DNA of 5,759 nt. It comes from Thiobacillus sp. UBA2487 (GTDB lineage Bacteria; Pseudomonadota; Gammaproteobacteria; Burkholderiales; Sulfuriferulaceae). Under the pieces are notes generated by a model. That model was not told where the DNA came from. It was given only the letters and a program-made list of their open reading frames with translations, and did not search any database. Position 1 is the stretch's first letter. Every line of letters begins with the position of its first letter. Location: assembly GCA_002341815.1 (NCBI GenBank), contig DDOT01000029.1, forward strand, positions 765-6,523, in the 5' to 3' direction. This document shows positions 1 through 5,138 of the stretch, piece by piece. A program made the translations under genes and the position numbers.

Positions 1-1
1 A

Positions 2-289
2 GCTAGCACCCATAATCTGCGTGGTGATACGCCAGCTTATTTTGAGCAATCCGTTTATTTTGATCAATTGCCTCCGCATCTGCTGGAGCAGATTCGCAGT
101 GAATTAAGGGCGTTATCCGAGAAAACGCTGCAACAAGCCTATCGTTCCGTCATTAAATCTAAAAATTCAGATGTAACAATATTGGCTGATACGGTGGACA
201 ATGGTTTGAAGCGCATGCGCCTGGGTATTTATTATTTTGAAGATGAAGCGCATGTAAAATCAGCGCGTTCCGGGGACGATCATGCGTAA
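2..289 (+). CDS. DUF6502-like protein, C-terminal part (5' end outside window)
   Basis: The frame is open from the window edge to a TAA stop and gives the last 95 residues of a protein whose start lies upstream. No start inside the window is convincing: the first possible one, a TTG at 68, lacks a Shine-Dalgarno sequence and sits in the middle of continuous coding sequence. The fragment has a motif near its start (PAYFEQSVYFDQLP), an amphipathic helical middle rich in Leu, Glu and Arg, and an end motif (RMRLGIYYFEDE) followed by a polar tail. No membrane segment or signal peptide is visible. The 'YFEQ...' and 'GIYYFEDE' motifs resemble my memory of the DUF6502 family, whose N-terminus I recall as helix-turn-helix-like; that part is not in the window, so a regulatory role is only a guess. 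It overlaps the next gene by 8 bp, so the two are probably co-transcribed and translationally coupled. Confidence 0.72.
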   Translation, partial: ASTHNLRGDTPAYFEQSVYFDQLPPHLLEQIRSELRALSEKTLQQAYRSVIKSKNSDVTILADTVDNGLKRMRLGIYYFEDEAHVKSARSGDDHA

Positions 290-1511
290 ACCAATCCTGC
301 AGTGGCATTGGCTGCGACAATGCTTGTTGGCCCTGTTGTTTGTGCTTCCGATGGCAGTTGGCGCAGATGGCATTGGTGGGACCGGACACGTTGCCGACGG
401 CATCGGCGGAACAGGCCATACGACAGATGACGGTATCGGTGGAACAGGGCATGCGTCAACTGGTGATGCAATCATGGTATTGGGCGTTGTGCAAAAGTTT
501 GGCAGCATTTTCGTTAATGGTCATGAGTACCATCTTCCCGCTGATACGCGCTATTTTGTTGATGACGCGCCGGCAACGAAACAGCGCATCAAGCTGGGAA
601 ATTGGGTGGTGATGACGGGCAGCGTTACAGCAAACGGTGTACTGCAGGCACACGAAGTGCATATTGAGCATGCACTCATTGGTAAAATTGATCAGGTGAA
701 TTTACAGGCCGGCACAATACGCGTGCTGGGTCAGACCATCGTGTTGAATGATGCAACGCTGCTGATGGATGAGGCCGGGCATGGCGTGGTGGCAACAACA
801 TTTGAGCCGGGGGATATGATCAAGGTAAGCGGTTTGCAGCGGAAAGATGGTGATTGGCTGGCCTTGCGCATTACGCGTGAGGCACCGGTTTTTGGTTCAC
901 GATTTTTGGTGCGCGGGATTCTTACCGGTCGGGACATGAATCGGGTGCAAGTATCTGGACAGTGGATTGCCCTGGCAGTGCAGCAAGGTTCGTCAAGTAT
1001 GGCGATCGGACAAACAGTCACGGTTTCGGGTGTTTATGTTGCGGCTCAAGCAACTGCACAAACAATCGTTCCTTGGGCTCAAACGGCTTTGTTGAATGGA
1101 CAACTGATTGATATGTCTGGCTATGTTAATCGAACCGACGCCGGATGGTCATGCAACGGATTCAGGCTTGCGCAAGGGGATGCCAGCCTGGAACAGGTTC
1201 TGCGTTTGGCCAGTGAAAGTGGAAAGCCGATTGCTATTGTTGGCAATAGATTGGCATCAGGTCTGGTTCGTATCGAAGAGGTGCATCTCGGGATTCTACC
1301 GATGCAATACGGCCTGTCGCCGAACGCTGTCCGTCAATCGGGTTGGACGAACTTGCTGCAGCAGGGAATGCTGGGAGGGGCGATGCCCCAGTCGTTACCC
1401 ATGCCGACAAATATGAATCTCCAAATGGGGATGCCAAGTGTGCCGAGTGTGCCGAGTGTGCCCAGGGTTACTACGCCGGTGATCCCGATGCCCGTTATGC
1501 CGCATCATTAA
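282..1511 (+). CDS. Secreted DUF5666-type protein with DGIGGTGH repeats and Met/Pro-rich tail
   Basis: This is a 409-residue protein with ATG at 282 and a good ribosome-binding site (GGGGA at 272-276, 5 nt before the ATG). Residues 1-28 form a Sec signal peptide: basic N-terminus, hydrophobic LLALLFVLPM core, then AVGA before Asp29. Three copies of DGIGGTGH follow at residues 29-36, 39-46 and 50-57. The body, about 64-336, is built from beta-rich units of the type seen in DUF5666: a first at about 64-128 (GVVQKFGSIFVNGHEYH), a second at about 132-198 (IGKIDQVNLQAGTIRVLG), a third at about 208-262 and a degenerate fourth. GIGGTG repeats ahead of such units are, as I recall, typical of DUF5666 proteins. 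Residues 362-409 are Met/Pro-rich (8 Met in 48) and end in His-His. The mature protein has a single cysteine, so disulfide stabilisation within one chain is unlikely. It is presumably periplasmic or surface-exposed; the biochemical role is unknown. The family call is by motif memory. Confidence 0.85.
   Translation: MRKPILQWHWLRQCLLALLFVLPMAVGADGIGGTGHVADGIGGTGHTTDDGIGGTGHASTGDAIMVLGVVQKFGSIFVNGHEYHLPADTRYFVDDAPATKQRIKLGNWVVMTGSVTANGVLQAHEVHIEHALIGKIDQVNLQAGTIRVLGQTIVLNDATLLMDEAGHGVVATTFEPGDMIKVSGLQRKDGDWLALRITREAPVFGSRFLVRGILTGRDMNRVQVSGQWIALAVQQGSSSMAIGQTVTVSGVYVAAQATAQTIVPWAQTALLNGQLIDMSGYVNRTDAGWSCNGFRLAQGDASLEQVLRLASESGKPIAIVGNRLASGLVRIEEVHLGILPMQYGLSPNAVRQSGWTNLLQQGMLGGAMPQSLPMPTNMNLQMGMPSVPSVPSVPRVTTPVIPMPVMPHH
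366..452 (+). repeat. Three DGIGGTGH-encoding repeats
   Basis: Three 24-bp units at 366-389, 396-419 and 429-452 each encode the identical octapeptide DGIGGTGH, with spacers of 2 and 3 codons. Units 1 and 2 differ in 7 of 8 codons, units 1 and 3 in 7, and units 2 and 3 in 3; every difference is a synonymous third-position change. The array starts at the predicted mature N-terminus of the secreted DUF5666-type protein, so it would be exposed after signal-peptide cleavage. The Gly-rich content suggests a flexible or metal/ligand-contacting segment; the histidine in each unit is the only strongly coordinating side chain besides Asp. Confidence 0.9.
1432..1467 (+). repeat. 9-bp tandem repeat encoding Val-Pro-Ser units
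   Basis: The units read TGCCAAGTG, TGCCGAGTG, TGCCGAGTG and TGCCCAGGG. The second and third are identical; the first and last diverge. In frame they encode the PSVPSVPSVPR part of the proline-rich tail of the DUF5666-type protein. Because the unit is 9 bp, gain or loss of copies would keep the reading frame and only change tail length. Confidence 0.8.
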
Positions 1512-1532
1512 TCCGACGAAAAGCGACGCTGT

Positions 1533-1561
1533 TTGTGTTTGAAACGGTTGTGTGGTAAAAT
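1533..1561 (+). promoter_or_regulatory. Candidate sigma70 promoter with extended -10
   Basis: A -35-like TTGTGT (1533-1538, 3 of 6 consensus bases) is followed after exactly 17 nt by TAAAAT (1556-1561, 5 of 6). TG lies one base before the -10 (1553-1554), as in extended -10 promoters, which tolerate weak -35 boxes. The start point would fall near 1568, giving a leader of about 72 nt for the barrel gene at 1641. The leader contains a small hairpin with a 5-bp stem and AATA loop (1595-1608). This would let the barrel gene be transcribed independently of the DUF5666-type gene upstream. Visual call only. Confidence 0.45.
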
Positions 1562-1568
1562 TTACCAC
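1552..1568. promoter_or_regulatory. Perfect 17-bp palindrome, candidate operator
   Basis: GTGGTAAA and TTTACCAC are perfect inverted 8-bp arms around a central A at 1560. The palindrome covers the whole candidate -10 element and reaches the predicted start point, the place where a dimeric repressor would block transcription. The central AT-rich part and the odd centre are common in operators. The alternative is a short rho-independent terminator for the DUF5666-type gene, since T-rich sequence follows, but the T-run is broken (GTTTTGTATCGTTTTTG) and the stem is AT-rich. Confidence 0.4.
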
Positions 1569-1640
1569 GTTTTGTATCGTTTTTGAATTAACCGAGCGCA
1601 ATAGCGCTTCCTTGGCACAACTTACTTGGGACTACCGTTT

Positions 1641-2423
1641 ATGCGACATCATTTCTCCTTGCTGGCATGGGTCTCCATGTTTTCTTCTTGTGTTGCGTTT
1701 GCCGAGCCTGCGGTGACTGTAGGCAATACCGTCTCGTATTTTCAGGGTGATTATGGCACAGGCAGCACCATTGACACGTATTACGATGCCACCACCATTC
1801 AGTATGGTGATGGCAATGCCTGGCGCGTTAAGCTGACGTTGCCCTATATCTCAGAAACCGGTATACCCAATGGTGCTATCGTTGCTGGCGGTACAGCAAC
1901 CGATACCAATAGCAATACCACCAAAACCCATTCGGCCAGTGGAATCGGCGATGTGTGGCTGTCCGGTCACTATGAAGTTTATCAGGGGCAAGGCTTGGTG
2001 CCTTCCGTCACGCCGTATGCCAAAGTGAAATTTGGTACGGCCTCGTTGGCCAGCGGTTTGGGTACCGGACAAAATGACTATGAAGCCGGTATTGGTCTGC
2101 AACAGGTGATCGGAAGTGCATGGTTTCCGTTTGCCAATCTTGGTTATCGAATGGTTGGCAGTCCAGCCGGTTATGCGCTGAATAACATTGCCGTGTATCA
2201 AGCCGGTGTCAGTCACTTGGTTACGGATAACGATATCGTGACGGGCATGTATTCCGGTAGCCAGTCCGACGTGTCCAGTACGGCAGCGCCATCAGATATC
2301 ATCGTTGCCTGGAACCATAATGTAACCAAACAAGGCAGTGGATGGCAAGTGTATGTTGACAAAGGATTAAGTAACGGCAGCGCCAATTATGGTGTTGGCG
2401 TTGGCGGACAAATCGTTTTTTGA
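1641..2423 (+). CDS. Predicted outer-membrane beta-barrel protein (transporter / MetA-type family)
   Basis: This is a 260-residue protein. I chose the ATG at 1641 because a signal peptide begins there directly (residues 1-21, MRHHFSLLAW...VAFA before Glu22) and GGGA lies 9 nt upstream (1628-1631); an in-frame TTG at 1626 has no ribosome-binding site. The mature chain has no hydrophobic helix. It alternates aromatic and small or polar residues in strand-like stretches, is rich in Gly, Tyr, Ser and Asn, and ends in ...GVGVGGQIVF. A terminal Phe is the usual signal for outer-membrane barrel assembly. Motifs such as SGIGDVWLSGHYEV, PYAKVKFGTAS and LGTGQNDYEAGIGL match those I recall from the small barrels annotated 'transporter' or 'MetA-pathway of phenol degradation'. 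That name does not prove phenol use; the substrate is unknown. Cys17 follows Phe-Ser-Ser, a poor lipobox, so a lipoprotein is less likely. A candidate promoter and palindrome precede it and a hairpin follows. Confidence 0.82.
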   Translation: MRHHFSLLAWVSMFSSCVAFAEPAVTVGNTVSYFQGDYGTGSTIDTYYDATTIQYGDGNAWRVKLTLPYISETGIPNGAIVAGGTATDTNSNTTKTHSASGIGDVWLSGHYEVYQGQGLVPSVTPYAKVKFGTASLASGLGTGQNDYEAGIGLQQVIGSAWFPFANLGYRMVGSPAGYALNNIAVYQAGVSHLVTDNDIVTGMYSGSQSDVSSTAAPSDIIVAWNHNVTKQGSGWQVYVDKGLSNGSANYGVGVGGQIVF

Positions 2424-2450
2424 CATCGGAAGGGTTGACGCAATCAATGC

Positions 2451-2476
2451 GGTCTCCGGCATTTAAGCCGGAGACC
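2451..2476. terminator. Hairpin between convergent genes, probable bidirectional terminator
   Basis: A perfect 10-bp GC-rich stem (GGTCTCCGGC / GCCGGAGACC) encloses a 6-nt ATTTAA loop. It lies 27 bp after the stop of the barrel gene (+) and 2 bp after the TAG stop of the small repeat-protein gene (-), in the only gap between the two convergent blocks. The T-tract is weak on both sides: TTCT on the + strand and none on the - strand. It may therefore work partly as an mRNA 3'-end stabiliser or with Rho rather than as a classic intrinsic terminator. Confidence 0.7.
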
Positions 2477-2478
2477 TT

Positions 2479-2916
2479 CTACAGTGCGGGCGGCCAGATG
2501 ACTTCTCCTGCCGGAAAGTTGCTATCAAATTTTTCCAGGATCGTCGTATCACCGAGTTCGACAATGCGGGCGCGCAGCAGATCGAGATCGGCATTGAAAA
2601 TGTCCTCCGCAAACTGGTAACAATCATCTGCGCTGCCTGTGGCAAGAATGCGTTGTTGCAGAATGCGGTTGTCAGCACCAACAATGTCGCGCGCGAAGTG
2701 CAGGCATAATTCATTGCTGCCATGGGCTGCCACGCAAGTTTGCAAGGCTGCTATGTCGGCATCCAGAACATCACGGGCAAATTCAAAACAGGCGCGGGCG
2801 TCTTGACGACGAATCAACTCGGCTTGTGCATCGGTGATGGCAATTTTATCGAATAAAGCGGCTTGTAGAATGTCGGCACTGCTCAGTTCGGTTAATGCAG
2901 GCTTGGTTAATGTCAT
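2479..2916 (-). CDS. Small protein of 28-residue helical repeats, coupled to copA
   Basis: This is a 145-residue protein with no signal peptide or membrane segment, so it is probably cytoplasmic. Its ATG overlaps the copA TGA in an ATGA junction, and GGAG (2925-2928) lies 8 nt upstream inside the end of copA. Residues 40-67, 68-95 and 96-123 are three gap-free 28-residue repeats with consensus roughly xxxCxxFARDIxxADxxxLQxxIxxxGS. Cys43, Cys71 and Cys99 occupy the same position in each; Cys61 is extra. Each repeat looks like a helix pair, so the whole should form a small alpha-solenoid, typical of protein-binding modules. A partial fourth unit (TTILEKF...) and a short end (IWPPAL) close the protein; the first 39 residues are helical but do not fit the repeat well. 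I recall similar 'FARD...GAD...LQ' repeats in bacterial hypothetical proteins, but cannot name the family. Coupling to a Cu+ pump suggests a copper-related or pump-associated role; this is inference. Confidence 0.85.
   Translation of the reverse strand: MTLTKPALTELSSADILQAALFDKIAITDAQAELIRRQDARACFEFARDVLDADIAALQTCVAAHGSNELCLHFARDIVGADNRILQQRILATGSADDCYQFAEDIFNADLDLLRARIVELGDTTILEKFDSNFPAGEVIWPPAL
2548..2799 (-). repeat. Three tandem 84-bp units encoding 28-residue Cys-containing repeats
   Basis: The units encode residues 40-67, 68-95 and 96-123 of the small protein downstream of copA. Shared positions are Cys at 4, Phe-Ala at 7-8, Asp at 10, Ala-Asp at 14-15, Leu at 19, a basic residue or Cys at 22, an aliphatic residue at 23 and Gly at 27. 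There are no insertions or deletions between units. Nucleotide similarity is much weaker than the protein pattern, so the duplication is old. Confidence 0.85.
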
Positions 2917-5078
2917 GCAGAGGTCTCCGGCAACAGATTGGGTTTCCAGCGTTTCAGCATCAATGCGCTGGTGACAACGCTAACGCTGCTGAAAGCCATG
3001 GCAGCGCCAGCCAAAGTGGGGTTTAGCATGCCAGCCGCCGCTAAGGGCAAGCCGACCAGATTATAAACGAATGCCCAGAACAGGTTGCGGCGCAGGGTGT
3101 TCCAGGTGCGCTGTGAGATATCGAGAGCAGCCGGCACCAGTAACAGGTTGGGGCGCATCAGGGTAATGCCGGCGCTGTGCATGGCTACATCACTGCCGCT
3201 GGCCATGGCAAGACCCACATCGGCAGCCGTAAGCGCAGGGGCGTCATTGATGCCGTCTCCTACCATAGCCACGGTGCCATACTGTTGTTGTAACTGGCTA
3301 ATAGCCTGTAATTTTTCACCCGGATCGAGGTTGGCGGAAACTGCATCAATACCCACTTCGGCGGCGATGCGGTTGGCAATGGTGGCGTGATCGCCGGTTA
3401 AGATTTGGGTATGGATTCCCATCTGGTGCAACCGGGTGATGGCTTGTTTGGCTTCGGGGCGCAGGGTGTCAGCGAACGTGAACGTTGCCAACAGGGATCG
3501 CGTGCCGTTATGCTCGCTGACCAGCCACGAGGTGGTGTCGTCTGTCGATAGTGCGGGTGGGGTCATGCCAAGGGTATTGAGCATCCGTTGATTGCCCATC
3601 CAGTAAATGGCATGGTTGATGCGAGCTGTAACACCTTGTCCAGGAACGATTTTTTGATTGTCTGCGATGAGCGCAGCGATGGCCTGTTCCCGGGCGGCGG
3701 CTTGCACGGCGACCGACAGCGGGTGGTTGCTGTGTTGCTGCAAGCTGAAGGCAATCTGTAACAAGATGGTTTCGGGGATTGTACCCAGAGATTCAATTTG
3801 GATCAGGCGCGATTGACCCGTGGTGAGTGTGCCGGTTTTATCGAAGGCCACGCAGCGGGTGCGATGGGCGGTCTCTAAAACACTGGCATCGCCGATCAAG
3901 ATGCCGTGGCGTGCCGCTACGCCGGTGCCGGCCATAATGGCGGTGGGAGTGGCCAATCCTAATGCGCAAGGGCAGGCAATGACCAATACGGCGACAGCAT
4001 TTAGCAGCGCGTGCTGGATGCCGGCTCCGGCCAGTAGCCAGCCTGTCAGGGTTAACGCAGCAATCAGCAGCACAACCGGCACAAAAATCGCGCTGATGCG
4101 ATCAGCCAGTTTTTGTACGGGTGGCTTGACGGTTTGCGCATGCTCAACTTGTTCAATGATGCGTGCTAATACGGTTTGGTTGCCGGTGGCAGTGACGCGT
4201 GCTTCCAGTGTGCCAAACTGATTGAGCGTGCCGGCAGTGATCGGGCTGCCCGGTTGTTTATCGACCGGCATGCTCTCGCCGGTCAGCATGGATTCATCCG
4301 TACTGCTGTTGCCGGATAATACAACCGCATCCGCAGCAATACGTTCTCCGGCACGTATTAGCATGACATCGCCCAGCATCAGTTGCTGGATGGGTAGGTT
4401 GATTTCTTCAGAACTGCGACGCACGCGCACCGTTTCCGGGCGCAAAGCTGCCAATGCGCGGATGGCCGATGCGGTTGCGCGTCGGGCGCGCGCTTCCAGC
4501 CACTTGCCGAACAACACCAGGGTAATGACGGTGGCTGATGCTTCAAAATACAGGGTGCTGCTGTGCAATACCAACTGCCATACCGATAGCCCCCACGCGG
4601 CGCTGGTGCCCAACGCTACCAGTAAATCCATATTGCCGCTACCGGCACGCAGTGCATGCCAGCCTGCACGGTAGAAGCGGGCGCCCAACCAGAACTGCAC
4701 CGGGGTGGCGAGCAAAAATTGCAACCAACCGGGCAGTGCTACCTGCCACCCCGCCAGCATGGCTAACATTGGCAAATTGAGCGGAAGGGCGAGCAACGCG
4801 GCGATCAAGATCGGAATCCAGCCACGGTCTGGTGTGTCGGGGATTGGCGTATCGCTGGTTTTTTCGCTGCCGCTAAAGCCGGAGGCGGCTACGGCTTCCA
4901 GCAAGCTGTCCACTTGCACAGAAGGCAGGGTAATCAGATGGGCTTCTTCGGTGGCCAGATTGACGGTAACCGATGTGACACCGGGGACGGCTGCCAGAAC
5001 GCGCTCCAGACGGCTTACACAAGCAGCACAAGTCATGCCTTGGATCGATAGTTGGTGTTCTGATGCGGGCTGGGGCAT
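2913..5078 (-). CDS. copA: Cu+-exporting P1B-1-type ATPase (CopA)
   Basis: This protein hydrolyses ATP to export Cu+ from the cytoplasm across the inner membrane. It has 721 residues from the ATG at 5078. All family landmarks are present: one heavy-metal-binding domain with GMTCAAC (Cys17, Cys20), the actuator TGES at 266-269, the CPC ion site in a transmembrane helix at 369-371, the phosphorylated Asp in DKTGT (Asp413), His452-Pro453 of the nucleotide-binding domain, TGD at 561-563 and GDGINDAP at 607-614. Tyr672-Asn673 and the Met694/Ser697/Ser698 set (MAFSS) in the last two helices are those of Cu+ pumps, not Zn2+/Cd2+ or Ag-specific variants. The length is normal for a pump with a single binding domain. 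The start is uncertain: an ATG at 5111 and a TTG at 5126 extend it by 11 or 16 residues and lie closer to the upstream stop; none has a strong ribosome-binding site (AGG about 10 nt before 5078 is marginally the best). No CueR-type operator is visible before it. The gene upstream ends 60 bp away, so operon transcription is likely. Confidence 0.96.
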   Translation of the reverse strand: MPQPASEHQLSIQGMTCAACVSRLERVLAAVPGVTSVTVNLATEEAHLITLPSVQVDSLLEAVAASGFSGSEKTSDTPIPDTPDRGWIPILIAALLALPLNLPMLAMLAGWQVALPGWLQFLLATPVQFWLGARFYRAGWHALRAGSGNMDLLVALGTSAAWGLSVWQLVLHSSTLYFEASATVITLVLFGKWLEARARRATASAIRALAALRPETVRVRRSSEEINLPIQQLMLGDVMLIRAGERIAADAVVLSGNSSTDESMLTGESMPVDKQPGSPITAGTLNQFGTLEARVTATGNQTVLARIIEQVEHAQTVKPPVQKLADRISAIFVPVVLLIAALTLTGWLLAGAGIQHALLNAVAVLVIACPCALGLATPTAIMAGTGVAARHGILIGDASVLETAHRTRCVAFDKTGTLTTGQSRLIQIESLGTIPETILLQIAFSLQQHSNHPLSVAVQAAAREQAIAALIADNQKIVPGQGVTARINHAIYWMGNQRMLNTLGMTPPALSTDDTTSWLVSEHNGTRSLLATFTFADTLRPEAKQAITRLHQMGIHTQILTGDHATIANRIAAEVGIDAVSANLDPGEKLQAISQLQQQYGTVAMVGDGINDAPALTAADVGLAMASGSDVAMHSAGITLMRPNLLLVPAALDISQRTWNTLRRNLFWAFVYNLVGLPLAAAGMLNPTLAGAAMAFSSVSVVTSALMLKRWKPNLLPETSA
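2925..2928 (-). promoter_or_regulatory. Ribosome-binding site of the copA-coupled gene, inside copA
   Basis: GGAG on the - strand lies 8 nt before the ATG at 2916 and within the last codons of copA. It sits in an 11-nt stretch (GCCGGAGACCT, 2931 to 2921) that is perfectly complementary to the first-transcribed arm of the hairpin just past this gene's own stop codon, so it might be masked in the full-length transcript. Confidence 0.6.
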
Positions 5079-5138
5079 GAGATGGGGACCTACTGAATAC
5101 AATCTCGGCATGTTAACAAAACCCAATAAACGGGTAAA

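Noticed and set aside
1343..1558. Open frame encoding a CAECAEC-type Cys repeat, resembling a metal-binding peptide
   Set aside because: It is the alternate-frame reading of the 9-bp Val-Pro-Ser repeat at the end of the DUF5666-type gene. It has no ribosome-binding site and its start is inside a well-supported gene.
1626..1640. TTG start five codons upstream of the barrel gene ATG
   Set aside because: It lacks a ribosome-binding site and would place extra residues in front of an otherwise canonical signal peptide.
1851..2216. A 121-codon - strand open frame opposite the barrel gene
   Set aside because: The + strand barrel protein has a signal peptide, barrel-like strands and a terminal Phe; the reverse frame has no such support.
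3820..4674. Two long consecutive + strand open frames (133 and 150 codons)
   Set aside because: They are antisense to the fully conserved copA core (actuator and CPC regions) and have Ser/Arg/Ala-rich composition typical of antisense shadows.
5121..5135. Short inverted repeat ACCC...GGGT before copA
   Set aside because: The stem is only 4 bp with a 7-nt loop, well within chance for this length of sequence.
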